The notes below the pieces were generated by a model, which was given only the letters and a program-made list of their open reading frames with translations, searched no databases and had not been told where the DNA came from. Shown here one piece after another: positions 28,464 to 38,900 of a stretch of DNA of 64,000 nt (position 1 is the stretch's first letter; the number at the start of each line of letters is the position of its first letter). This DNA comes from Flagellimonas abyssi (GTDB lineage: Bacteria > Bacteroidota > Bacteroidia > Flavobacteriales > Flavobacteriaceae), in the NCBI RefSeq assembly GCF_019457905.1, contig NZ_JAHZSV010000010.1, forward strand, positions 1-64,000. Direction: 5' to 3'. The translations under genes were made by a program, and so were the position numbers.

Positions 28464-29198
28464 ATGTTTGAAGAAAACTTGGAGGCGCCAGAAAACCTGA
28501 ACATGCATCTCAATTATTATCAGAAAGAAGATCAGGTTTTACTAGCAGTCGATTGTATCATCTTTGGGTTTGACAAAGAAAACCTGAAAATTTTACTGAT
28601 TAAAAGAAATTTTGAACCGGAAAAGGGCAAATGGTCTTTGATCGGGGGATTCCTTAAAAAAAATGAAAACCTTGATGAGGCGGCTGTGAGAGTTTTGGAA
28701 ACCTTAACCGGTTTGAACGACATTTACCTTGAACAAATACATACATACAGCAAGATCGATAGAGATCCGGGGCAGCGAACTATTTCTGTCGCCTATTTTG
28801 CCCTAATCGATGTAGACAGTCATCGTTTTGACGGAATTCAGATTGATTCTGCGCATTGGTTCGATATAAAAGAAGCTCCAAACTTGATTTTTGACCACAA
28901 CGAAATGATTCAGAAGGCCAAAGCTCGATTAAAAAGACGTGCCTTGAGCAAACCTATCGGCTTTGAACTACTCCCAGAAAAATTCACCATGCGACAGCTA
29001 CAAAACCTGTACGAATCCATTTTGGACAAGAAGTTGGACAAGCGAAACTTTATCAACAAGATAAATTCTTTGGATGTGCTTATAAAACTGGACGAAAAAG
29101 ATATGAGCGTATCCCGAAAGGGCGCTTACCTCTATGTTTTTGATAAGGACAAGTATGAGAAAAAAGTGGAGGAAGACGGATTTATCTTTAAAATCTGA
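28464..29198 (+). CDS. araR: Nudix-fold transcriptional regulator of arabinose use (AraR of the NrtR type)
   Basis: The 244-residue protein joins an N-terminal Nudix domain (about 20-155) to a C-terminal winged helix (about 165-235). The Nudix box is degenerate: GFLKKNENLDEAAVRVLETL has Val-Leu-Glu-Thr where hydrolases have Arg-Glu-x-x-Glu-Glu, so it should bind a ligand without hydrolysing it. This is the architecture of Bacteroides thetaiotaomicron AraR, an arabinose-responsive regulator. It is divergent from the GH51-GH127-araBDA operon, with 235 nt between the starts, the position expected for its regulator. I name it from family and context; the operator is not identified. A 10-bp repeat AGAAATGTTT (28421-28430 and 28460-28469) overlaps its start codon. 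Confidence 0.87.
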   Translation: MFEENLEAPENLNMHLNYYQKEDQVLLAVDCIIFGFDKENLKILLIKRNFEPEKGKWSLIGGFLKKNENLDEAAVRVLETLTGLNDIYLEQIHTYSKIDRDPGQRTISVAYFALIDVDSHRFDGIQIDSAHWFDIKEAPNLIFDHNEMIQKAKARLKRRALSKPIGFELLPEKFTMRQLQNLYESILDKKLDKRNFINKINSLDVLIKLDEKDMSVSRKGAYLYVFDKDKYEKKVEEDGFIFKI

Positions 29199-29211
29199 TT
29201 ATCCACAGCTA

Positions 29212-31359
29212 TTAGTTTTTACTTTCAGAAGGTTTTGTTTTTTGCATTAGCTTTTGAATATCCATTTTGTTCAGAGCATAATCGTACATCTGTAAAGACG
29301 CCATGTAACCTGAAAACTTCTCGCCTATATCCGAAGCTCCTATCCGTAATTTGGCATTTTCGGTTTGCGAGGCCAATACCATTATCTGGGAATTGTCCAG
29401 TTTTCCGTTGACATACATTTTTTCAACTACTCCATCAAAAGTCAGCACGATATGATGCCATTCGTTAGCGGTTGGAAGGTTATTGTACTTCATATCAAAA
29501 TGACTATCCAAATGTGCAACGGCCCCATAATTGCCACTGTTGTAATGCAGCGCATTATAGGAGTTTGCCAAATTGAACTTAAAACGGTCGCACCAAGACA
29601 ACAAGCACTCTCCCTCAGCTGATATTTCTGGGTTTTTTACCCATGTGGCCACCGTGAATGCTCCATTCCATTGCAAACGTTTTGGAACTGGTTGGTCGAG
29701 CACCAGTGCTCCTTTTTTAAAATCAAATGCAGCAACACCGTCTTTTTGATATATTGACACTTCTCCCTTTTTCTCAAAAATTCCACCGATACTTCCTTTG
29801 TTGGTCAAGTTATCCCGGCTTTTTTTGGCAAAGACTTCTTGAGCATTGATGCTTATAATTTTTTGACGAGAGCTTTTTGCTCCAGGGCCTTTAATTGATG
29901 GCTTACCATGAATCTCCAAAGGAATATCGAACAAAGACCCAAATACTTTAATGTTCCAAACTGCTGCCAATAAGCCTGTTTTTTCGGTATCCAAAACTGT
30001 AAGTTTGATATATTGGGCAGTCACATCGGAATCATCGATCATTGGGCTGCCTGCAACCCTGTTCTTCGAACGGTCAGCGAAAACCTCCCAATTCTTACCA
30101 TCCAAGGAATATTCCAATTTGTATTGGTAATAGTATCCAGCGAACTCAAATTGTGTCATTATCCTTTTTATACGGGTCGGCTTTCCCAAATCAATGGTCA
30201 AGTCTTGTGGAAAAGAATTATCACTGGCCTTCCACATGGTAGCATTGTAACCATCAGTGGCATATGATGGTCGGTATGCATAATCGTATTCATGTGACTC
30301 CAATTGATAAAACGAAGATGCGGACACCTTGGCATTCAATGCTAGATTGTCCGGAACATTCGATTTTATTGATTTTCCCGGCTTTTTACTTCCAGGCACT
30401 ACTTGTTGTATGGTGGAGTCATTTTCAAAAATAAGTTCATCCACACTTACTTGGCGGGATAAACCTCCCCTTGTCATTGGATAATCATGTTTGTGGTAAA
30501 CAATGTAATAACGTCCATTTTCTTCCAAAACAGAATGATGCCCAGGGCCGTGTACAGTTCCACTATCATTGGAACTAAGTATGGGATTGTTTGCTCCCGG
30601 TGTAAACGGTCCATAGGGGCTATCGGAATAAGAATATCTTACATTGTAGGTTTCATCATGACAGGAGCCTCCAGAGTACATCAAAATGTATTTTTCCCCT
30701 TTCTTCATCAGGTAAGCAGCTTCAAAAGGTTCTGGGGTCTGTTCCAAGGGTATGTTCTTCGGGTTTTTGATTTTTGACATACTTTCACTATCCAACTCTC
30801 CCACGGCATAGCCCCCATTATAATGTACCCACGTGCCCCAATACGCATAGATTTTACCATCATAGTCGGTAAAAAACTGTGCATCCAATGATGGAAACCC
30901 TTCCTTGGGATAATTGTGGGCAATCACTGGAGTATCATCTTCGTTCAATTTTTCCCAAGGACCTACTGGGGAACTGGATACATATCCATAAATATTGCAG
31001 CCTGCTTGGCAATTACCAAAATACAGGTAATACCTGCCATCACTACCTTCAATAATGTCCGGTGCCCAAAAATTTCTCAGGTTAACAGATTCCAATGAGG
31101 GAACTTCCATGGTATGGTTGTACCAATGCTCAAAATCTTTGCTGTACCATACCGTGGGTACTCCTGAGGCCAACATTTCATTGTCGGTGGTAGCGTAGAT
31201 ATAGTATGTATCACCAAATTTTTTGATTGTAGGGTCCGCAAAATAACCCGGAAGAATAGGATCCACCTTCCCAACAGGCAATTGACCTTTCTTTCTTTGA
31301 CCAAAGACATTCCCCAAGACCATGACAAAAAGTAATATGTACAATACCCTATCCTTCAC
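29212..31359 (-). CDS. GH43 glycosidase with discoidin and LamG domains
   Basis: The product is about 715 residues. Residues 1-20 are a signal peptide (start GTG at 31359, MKDRVLYILL; a TTG at 31371 is the alternative). The five-bladed GH43 propeller spans about 30-320, with the base Asp in ADPTIKKFGDTYYIYAT, the pKa-tuning Asp in NFWAPDIIEGSDGRYY and the acid Glu in PEPFEAAYLMKKGEKY; all three are intact. An F5/8 type C (discoidin) carbohydrate-binding domain covers about 345-480 (NAKVSASSFYQLESHEYDYA). A LamG/concanavalin-like domain covers about 520-690. GH43 enzymes act on arabinose- or xylose-containing glycans; the locus favours arabinosidase activity. It is the last gene of the five-gene operon. 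Confidence 0.9.
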   Translation of the reverse strand: MKDRVLYILLFVMVLGNVFGQRKKGQLPVGKVDPILPGYFADPTIKKFGDTYYIYATTDNEMLASGVPTVWYSKDFEHWYNHTMEVPSLESVNLRNFWAPDIIEGSDGRYYLYFGNCQAGCNIYGYVSSSPVGPWEKLNEDDTPVIAHNYPKEGFPSLDAQFFTDYDGKIYAYWGTWVHYNGGYAVGELDSESMSKIKNPKNIPLEQTPEPFEAAYLMKKGEKYILMYSGGSCHDETYNVRYSYSDSPYGPFTPGANNPILSSNDSGTVHGPGHHSVLEENGRYYIVYHKHDYPMTRGGLSRQVSVDELIFENDSTIQQVVPGSKKPGKSIKSNVPDNLALNAKVSASSFYQLESHEYDYAYRPSYATDGYNATMWKASDNSFPQDLTIDLGKPTRIKRIMTQFEFAGYYYQYKLEYSLDGKNWEVFADRSKNRVAGSPMIDDSDVTAQYIKLTVLDTEKTGLLAAVWNIKVFGSLFDIPLEIHGKPSIKGPGAKSSRQKIISINAQEVFAKKSRDNLTNKGSIGGIFEKKGEVSIYQKDGVAAFDFKKGALVLDQPVPKRLQWNGAFTVATWVKNPEISAEGECLLSWCDRFKFNLANSYNALHYNSGNYGAVAHLDSHFDMKYNNLPTANEWHHIVLTFDGVVEKMYVNGKLDNSQIMVLASQTENAKLRIGASDIGEKFSGYMASLQMYDYALNKMDIQKLMQKTKPSESKN

Positions 31360-31385
31360 AATTGGCAACAATCACCCTTTTGGGC

Positions 31386-34088
31386 TTATAGTTTGACCTC
31401 TGTTTCTTTCTTCCCCAATTCGATTTGATACGCCCCTCTGACCTTTTTATACGGCAAATCAACATCCATGCCCTCCACACGCAAATAGGCATAAGGAACA
31501 TGTGTGCCTTTGCTATCCAAGGTCAGGGTTACATCCCCAGTTTTATTGTTGTAGACCACTTTTTTAAACGAACCTGCATCCAAGGTTAGCCAAAGCTTTT
31601 TGGGAGCTATGAATACTCTGGACCTTGCTGCTGTGGTGGGTTCCAATTCTATAAAAGCTTCTTTTTGGGATAGATTTCCCCCAAAGGCCAACCATCCCAT
31701 ATCCTCATCTTTGGTAAGATAGGATGATGTATTTACGGCATATCCATAAAACCCGGAGCCATAATCACCTGAAATACCGTCGATTTTTAAAGTCGAAGGG
31801 TATGAATGGAATGCGGCCGGTCCGAAGCCATCTTGTGTAATATTTGAAATTCCTCCCAACAAACCTCCGTAACCCACTTTTAAAAGATATAAGTCTTCGG
31901 GATCCTTTCGATAATGACTCAAAACGGGTATGGCATTCAATGAAGACCCATAATGATGGATTTGGCGTTCCACCCGTGAAGTTTCCCCGGCTTTTCCACC
32001 GTACAAAAAGTCCCAATATCTTCTGGCATTACCATTATAGCCCCAATGAGGCATTGTTGGCATATAGGCCAAAATGGCACTAAGTGTAACATAGGCCTTT
32101 CGGTCATATCCAAAATAACTGGACCACATATACACTTCCTCTTGTCCAGTGGAATCCCATGGCATTTCGCTGCCAAAAGGGTAATCCAATGCCCGCCAAT
32201 GGTCGGCCCGCTCTTTCATTCTTGCTTCCAAATCCGAGGCCATTTCGGTTAGCCCTTCGTGCTTCAGGTCTTCCAAAATAAATAGGAACACCGAGCCCTC
32301 CATTTGTCCGAACTGGGCATAATACGGTGCTTGCTCCACCATGGCTACGCTGGTGTGATAGGCATTTTGCAAATACCAATCCCAAGACCTGTTATCCACC
32401 AAATCTTTATAGTAACGGGACAAACGGTACATTACCCAATATGCGGCCGCTACATGGGGATAGTTATAGGATCTTCCGGGATTATTGGCATGCTTATGAT
32501 CCCATGCCGCCCAAGTATCAAAATTGATTTTATCACTATACGTGCCTTTGGGCAAAGAGTCGGGTTCGTAATAAAACAAGCTCTTTTTGACTCCATACTT
32601 GTTAGGTCCTTCATTATTCTGGATTCCTCCCCACAGTGTTTCATCCACAAAACCTTGCAACTTCTGGATTTCGTCCTTGTCCGGTTGAACCAATTGCTTC
32701 ATAACAGCTGCCAACCAACTACCTGCTCCACCTTCATCGCTCAATCCGCTGATCCAAACCCTACCATCTTGAACTACCTTTTCCTTTTTCTCGTAATCAT
32801 AGCTTATTGGTGATGGGTTTCGTCCGAATGGGTCATTGGGGTCATCAAACCATTGTTCCGTAGTCAGAAAATGTCCGAAATCTTCAATAACCTCTGTCTC
32901 CGGTTTAATGATTTTATAGTTGATGGTCTGTTCCGTATCATCAGTATAGGTGATGGTAAGTCTGGCCCTGCCCCATTTTTTTCCTTGGACATGGTATTTT
33001 TTCTTTCCCAAGGCAGTAGTGCCATTTTCTTTAATTTCCAATGCTCCGGTGGGTTCAACCGTTATGGAAGCAACTCCTTTGTTGTAATCGATGAATAATT
33101 GACCTTCAACATCTTGCGGAAGTACATACCCTGGAACGCCGACCGCAACAGGGTGCTTTTCCTTGACAAGTGTCTCTTGTATATTCTTGATTCCTTCGGT
33201 AACTACAAATTTTAAGGCAAAGCTTTTGGTTTCGTTTGGTTGAAGAACAAGCGAAGTCGGTTCATTCCATTGCTCCACTCCTTTCCATTCGTTTTCGGAA
33301 TACGCTTTGCTGTATGCCATCCACTCGTGGAATCCTTCGAAGACGATGCTTTTGGGAGTGGGATCGTCCAATAATGGTCGATAAGCTTCAAAAGACATAT
33401 TTTCCTTGGGCAGCACTAATAAGGCCGGACCTCTCCCGCTCAACCTTTTTACCTCAAGATACCCTGCATCTTTACCAATATAGGGGTCAAAAAAGACGTT
33501 TTGGGCATGGGTTTCCACTAAGGACTTGCCTTCAAGAATGTTATTAAACACCATTGGAACTCCCAATGCTCCTATTTCCAATGGTTTGTCTTGTTTATTG
33601 GTAATTTCAAAACGCATGACCAATTGGTCATTGTCCAATTCGTAGTATCTTCTGATGATAACTGGTATGTCAGTTGGCAGAGTATTGGCCAAGTCAGCGG
33701 CTGCCAAAACATTCCCGACGGTTTCCAATGGTTCCACTTTTGCCCTACTGGTGGCCGTGGAATAGCTTTTCCAAATTCCGTTTGCCTCTTTTATACGTAG
33801 GTTGATGTCTCCCAAGTGATAAAGACTGTCCTTGTCCCTTATTTCCAAGCGGTCGCCGGGAGTAAAGTCAAAATAAGGGTCGCTATTAGGGCTCAATGCT
33901 GCAACAGTTTGTGATGCCCTTACCAATTTTAACTTAAAGTCAGGAGTTTCAAATTTTTGATAGACATCGGCTACACCCAAAGTCGATTCTCTTTTTTCCA
34001 CTCTGCTCCAATAGGTATTCTGCGCCATTGTAGTTGAAAAAGAGGCCATGCAAAATGCCGAGACCAGCCAATACTTTATCTGCTTCAT
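31386..34088 (-). CDS. DUF5695-like exported protein, candidate uncharacterised glycosidase
   Basis: The 900-residue product starts with a signal peptide (MKQIKYWLVSAFCMASF). I recognise it as a likely DUF5695 protein: an N-terminal beta-sandwich (about 20-320, opening NTYWSRVEKRESTLGVADVY), a short Ig-like linker, then an alpha-helical region (about 430-760) rich in paired aromatic and acidic residues such as WYLQNAYHTSVAMVEQAPYY, and a C-terminal beta domain. That layout resembles alpha/alpha-toroid glycosidases such as GH127 relatives, but I see no known catalytic motif. No biochemical role is known to me. It sits between the GH43 gene (26 nt) and the DUF885 gene (73 nt) in the arabinoside/peptidase operon. 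An upstream ATG at 34127 would precede the signal peptide and is unlikely. Confidence 0.62.
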   Translation of the reverse strand: MKQIKYWLVSAFCMASFSTTMAQNTYWSRVEKRESTLGVADVYQKFETPDFKLKLVRASQTVAALSPNSDPYFDFTPGDRLEIRDKDSLYHLGDINLRIKEANGIWKSYSTATSRAKVEPLETVGNVLAAADLANTLPTDIPVIIRRYYELDNDQLVMRFEITNKQDKPLEIGALGVPMVFNNILEGKSLVETHAQNVFFDPYIGKDAGYLEVKRLSGRGPALLVLPKENMSFEAYRPLLDDPTPKSIVFEGFHEWMAYSKAYSENEWKGVEQWNEPTSLVLQPNETKSFALKFVVTEGIKNIQETLVKEKHPVAVGVPGYVLPQDVEGQLFIDYNKGVASITVEPTGALEIKENGTTALGKKKYHVQGKKWGRARLTITYTDDTEQTINYKIIKPETEVIEDFGHFLTTEQWFDDPNDPFGRNPSPISYDYEKKEKVVQDGRVWISGLSDEGGAGSWLAAVMKQLVQPDKDEIQKLQGFVDETLWGGIQNNEGPNKYGVKKSLFYYEPDSLPKGTYSDKINFDTWAAWDHKHANNPGRSYNYPHVAAAYWVMYRLSRYYKDLVDNRSWDWYLQNAYHTSVAMVEQAPYYAQFGQMEGSVFLFILEDLKHEGLTEMASDLEARMKERADHWRALDYPFGSEMPWDSTGQEEVYMWSSYFGYDRKAYVTLSAILAYMPTMPHWGYNGNARRYWDFLYGGKAGETSRVERQIHHYGSSLNAIPVLSHYRKDPEDLYLLKVGYGGLLGGISNITQDGFGPAAFHSYPSTLKIDGISGDYGSGFYGYAVNTSSYLTKDEDMGWLAFGGNLSQKEAFIELEPTTAARSRVFIAPKKLWLTLDAGSFKKVVYNNKTGDVTLTLDSKGTHVPYAYLRVEGMDVDLPYKKVRGAYQIELGKKETEVKL

Positions 34089-34161
34089 TCTAGTGATAGT
34101 TTGGTTATGGGAGAAGGATTGGACCAAAACTCCCTTGCTTAAAGAAATATGTTGTGTTTAT

Positions 34162-35859
34162 CTATTTGAAGGCCGTGGAAAATTTCCACTTTGTTTTATA
34201 ATTTTTGTTCAAGGGAAGATCTTGCAACAGAGCACGCAATACCTCAACCGGCATTCTACCTTCTTTCATCACCTGATCGTGGAACTGCTTTTCCGTCCAT
34301 CCTTTGTCCAACATTTCATTCCTGAGAGCGTAGAACTGAAGACCTCCCATCATGTATGCCAGTTGGTACAATGGGGGATAATTGGTGGTAAACGAACGTC
34401 TCACCTCTGCTTCCGCATTGGCATACTCGTGGCCCACTTCATCAACCAAAAGGTCTATGCACTCTTGGGGAGTCATTTCTCCTAAATGGAACTTGAGAGA
34501 GAAAATAATCCGAGCGCATCTATGGATTCTCCAAAATAGCATCCCGAGCTTTTGCTCTGGAGTTTGAGGAAAATCTTTGTTCCAAAGAATAATTTCCCAG
34601 TAGAGAGCCCACCCTTCGGTCCAAAAAGGTGTGGAAAAAGGCCTTCTATAACTTTTGTTCCTGCTCGTCATAAAATATTGAAGATTATGCCCGGGAAGCA
34701 ATTCGTGCTGGACGGTGGGAAATGAAAAATTGGGATTGTTCCCCCGCATGCTCATCAATTTGTCATCGTGATCCATTTCCATGGTCGGGTACGAGATGAT
34801 GATATCCCTTCCCCCTAAAAAGAACGGACTGACCTTTTGTCTTTCTGGGCTCATCATTTTCATGCCCCAGGTTTCCTTGGCAAGTTCTGGCAATGTGATC
34901 AAATCCCTTTCCTCTATAAAATCCACAGAGTGGGAATACAGATCCATAATGGCCTGTGGCTGCTCTCCTGCAGGAACGTAGGTATTCTTTACATGCTCCA
35001 ACGCCTTTTTCCAATCATCGCCATATCCCAATTCCCGCGACGCTTTAATCATTTCATTTTTGCACCATTCAAATTGTGCTTCCGCTGTTTTAATTAGTTC
35101 ATCGGGTGTGTAAGGAATAAATTCCAAGGCAAGGCTCTCTTTGAGTGCTTCTTCTCCAATGGGCTTTCCAATGATTCCGCTACCATCATCCTTAACGCTT
35201 CCTTCCGAATAATTTTCCTTTAGGAACTCGGCGTAAGCAGTCAACTTTTCATTTAATTTGTTATAAGGTTTTTCTACCCACCAGGTAAAATCTGGGTCAT
35301 ATCCGTAGTAAAAATTATAAGCCTCTTCCAGTCCCTTCTGGAACGAAACGATAAGTTGGGAAGCTTTATCAGCAGTCTGCCAATCCTTAAACGGTTTGGC
35401 CTTCCATGATTCCATTTCCGAATCAATAGCTTGGGAAGCATCTTGAAATATTTGTGCCAACTCTTTTGATTCGGGCTTTTTGCCTCTTCTACGATTTTTT
35501 ATGAACGGAAAAATATCCTTTGCAAAAGAGCTTACTTCGGAAACTTCCTTAAATGCATCATAATCTTGATTTAAAAAATACTCTCCTTTATTCACCAAGT
35601 TCTTTAATAGTACGTAATCGACTTTTCCTTGTTGTGATAGAGCGTTGAAATCAACAGCGGACAACTTTTTGTTCCAGTGATTATAAAACGTGGAAAACCG
35701 CTGATAGTACTCTTCGGACTCTTGAACGATATAAGTCCGGTTCAAGGCCCAGTTATCCGCTTCAAATTCGGTAACGATATCAGCCATTTTACTATTCTGC
35801 GCGAAGGTGCACGAACTGACCAACGCTACCGCTATGATTCCTATTCTTTTTAAATCCAT
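34162..35859 (-). CDS. DUF885 family metallopeptidase-like protein, exported
   Basis: This 565-residue protein has a short signal peptide (GIIAVALVSSCTFA) and the DUF885 fold. The zinc-type motif HELLPGHNLQYFM replaces the usual HEGxPGH form with HELLPGH, keeping both His and the Glu. The downstream WTEGWALYWE, with the third metal ligand Glu, is also intact. Related proteins are assigned to gluzincin-like carboxypeptidases or dipeptidases. The position inside an operon with glycosidases and an S9 peptidase suggests that it trims peptides freed from a glycoprotein. The Cys in VSSCTFAQ might make it a lipoprotein, but the residues around it fit a normal cleavage after FAQ equally well. Confidence 0.85.
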   Translation of the reverse strand: MDLKRIGIIAVALVSSCTFAQNSKMADIVTEFEADNWALNRTYIVQESEEYYQRFSTFYNHWNKKLSAVDFNALSQQGKVDYVLLKNLVNKGEYFLNQDYDAFKEVSEVSSFAKDIFPFIKNRRRGKKPESKELAQIFQDASQAIDSEMESWKAKPFKDWQTADKASQLIVSFQKGLEEAYNFYYGYDPDFTWWVEKPYNKLNEKLTAYAEFLKENYSEGSVKDDGSGIIGKPIGEEALKESLALEFIPYTPDELIKTAEAQFEWCKNEMIKASRELGYGDDWKKALEHVKNTYVPAGEQPQAIMDLYSHSVDFIEERDLITLPELAKETWGMKMMSPERQKVSPFFLGGRDIIISYPTMEMDHDDKLMSMRGNNPNFSFPTVQHELLPGHNLQYFMTSRNKSYRRPFSTPFWTEGWALYWEIILWNKDFPQTPEQKLGMLFWRIHRCARIIFSLKFHLGEMTPQECIDLLVDEVGHEYANAEAEVRRSFTTNYPPLYQLAYMMGGLQFYALRNEMLDKGWTEKQFHDQVMKEGRMPVEVLRALLQDLPLNKNYKTKWKFSTAFK

Positions 35860-35935
35860 TTTGTTCGAGTTTAGTTTCTTCCTTTATCCTTCTAAAGGTA
35901 ATGATTGGTTTTTCTAATTTTTGCTGGTCATCTTA

Positions 35936-38900
35936 CTATTCTAGTGTAACATCCATATACACCGAATGGCGGCCGTATGTTTCATAGAATGGTTTAAAAA
36001 CAACTCCGTCAATGGTAAATTCCAATGTTTTTGGGTTTCCTTCGATAGTACTGCCTATATTATTGGCATCCAAGGTTACTTTTCGCCAATCGTTTCGTGG
36101 TTCGGGTTCTTGAGCCACCAAAAGTACCGGTCCATAAAAAAGGCTTGCAATGTTTTGTTGGTCCATTACTGGGTCTAAATGAAATTGGAACGGCATCTTG
36201 ATGTCCACAACATCACCATTGTTCCATTTTCGGCTTAGGGTGGTGTAGGAACCGGGTTCTGCTTTTATCTTCTGCTCTTTACCATTAACTTTCACATAAA
36301 ATCCTTTGGTTGCCCACTGTGGAACACGTATGTTCAAATCAAATTTTCCTTTGCCTTTAATTATTAACTGGGTGTTATCCGCTTTGGGAAAATCCGTCTT
36401 TTGCTCTAGGACAATATTCTTCTCTGTCCACTCCAAGGTTGATGGCACAAAAAGGTTTACATATAGTGCGCTATTGTCCTTGTTCTTAAAATAAATGGAG
36501 TTTTGAAGCTTAGTGCTACTTTCCAAGGCCGTACCGTTGCAACAGGTAAATCCTGTCATATCAGCATTTCCAAATCTTTTGACGGAACCTGGCCGCAATG
36601 GCACATGATAGGTATTCGCCGGGCTGTCCTCAGCTACCGATGCCAAGATATGGTTGTACAGGCCACGCTCGTAATAATCCATGAGCTCCGTTCGCTGGTC
36701 GAACAAGAATAAGTTCTTAGTCAGCTTTAGCATATTGTAGGTGGCACAGGTCTCATTTTGTCCTCCTGCAGAAAAACCATTTTCGTATAACGTAGCAGGC
36801 TGGCCGATGAAACATTCCGCATTCGTGGGATTCCTTGCTCCGGCCACGCCCCCAATACTATACATATAATCATGCTTTGCCTTGTACCAAAAGTTTTCGG
36901 CTACGCGGTAGTATTCCGGAGATTCGGAATCGCGATAGATTTCAAGCGCCCCCATGATCTGTGGTATATGCTGGTTGGCATGCAATCCACGGAAGGAATC
37001 GACATTTTTGGCCAATCCGTGGGAATGCTCCGCATCTCCAAAAAACATTTTGATGTTGTCAAACAGTTGTGCGACTTTGAGGTATCTCGGTTCATCGGTT
37101 ATCCTATCCAATCGGGCCATGGCCTCGTTCATCCCACCGAATTCCCCAGCAATATAGCTATTCCACATACTGATCAATGTATCGGTGGGCAATTGGCTCA
37201 AACGGGCATACACCCAATCTCCCATTCCCTTGGCCACTTCCAAAGCTTTCTTGTTTCCACTTACCTCGTAGATATCCATTAAACCTGCCAATAATTTGTG
37301 CAAAGTGTAATATGGTGCCCAAACTTGAGTTGGTTGGGTACCATAGGATGCTCCGTTTTCCAGCATGATAAACTGGTCCGGTGGGTATGCGCTTATAAAC
37401 CCTTTTCCCCAGTTCCAATAATCCGTTCGAATACCATTTTCGCTCAAATCCGAATCGTAGGTGGATTTTCCTGGACCGTGTGGAACTTTAGTCGGATCCG
37501 ATTCATGCTCTCCTCCAACTTCGGTAGGCTTTCCTGACATTTGGGATAATTTATATAGCACCTCTACCATATAATCCATTTTATTGGCAAAATTGGCCTG
37601 CAGTTCCTCATCGTAACCAGTACTTGCATACGCCTGGGCTATGGCCGTTAAATAATGGCCGGTGGCATGCCCTCTTAATTTAGTTTCCTGACTGTCCCAA
37701 ACACCCAATGGTTTGGCTCCTTCGGGCTGGTCTTGTCCAAAAGCGTTGCGGAACATGTATAAAAAGGAGTCCGGATTGGTCTCGGCCAATGTATTGATAA
37801 ACTTATCCCTGTTTTCTATAAACTTTGTCTGTTGACCATGAGTATCCGAATCCAATCTTACTTGATCTAATCCAAATACTTCCAGTGTCATATCAGGCGT
37901 TTTCATATCCTGTTTTGGCTTTATCGTAATTTTTGCCTTGGGCTTAAAATCTGTACCTGGAACTTTGCCCGTGACTTCATAACTCCCTGTTTTGGTTACC
38001 TCGCTGTTATCTGTTGGAGAAGGCCATAGAACCCTGACCTCCGGCCCTTTGATTCCATCACGATATGTTCCTTTGACATGGCGTGGCAATCTCGGCAAAT
38101 AGCCCAGTTCCGTTTCTACCTCAACATCGGACACTCCGGTCAGGAACTCATTGTATAATTGAGGGGCATCAGAAGAGAATTTTTGCAAGTTGTCTTCGGG
38201 TTTTTCCCGGCTTACCAAAGCATCACCACCTTTAAGAGCAATATATCGAATCCTTGAAACCTGCTTTTTGCTCAAAGGAATCCTATACAACCTAAAATCG
38301 TGGATCTTTGCTTTGAGATAAGGATTTCCAGATACGATCGGCTTTCCTAAATAGAGTAAATTCTCATGAGTGAACAAATCCTCCAATTCTATTTCCACAT
38401 TTTCAGTCTTTCCGGCTTCTTGTCCATTGACAAAAACACTCATGGACTTTGATGGAATGTCAAAGATCAAGGCTACATGGACCCATTGATTCGTTTCAAT
38501 TTCCACATCTGTGGAAAGCACCTCATATTCTGATTTGCCATCCAATATGACCTGAGCTTGGAATCCTTCTTGTTCTTTGGTTCCGAATGGAGCAACAAAA
38601 AAATGCGTCCTATTGTCTTTTCCAAAATCAAAAAGAAGCTGTCCCGGTTCCTTCGACTGAAAATTCACCCAGGTTGCAATGCTGATGGATTCCTCGTTTT
38701 GCACAGATTCACCCGGAATGGAAATATAGGATTTACCATCACCTGGGAGTGAAAGTACTTTTTTAAATTGCTCATCATCTTTAAAATCCACTTCGCCATA
38801 AGCCCTTGCGTGCAAATTATTTCTGGACCAATCTTTGGCATCTCCATCAAAAATATATCTGGAAATCATTCCGGTCTCCCCAATTCCATCCAAAATCTGG

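Noticed and set aside
28421-28469. Direct repeat AGAAATGTTT around the araR start
   Set aside because: Only ten bases, two copies, one overlapping the start codon; reported in the gene entry but not strong enough as a regulatory site.
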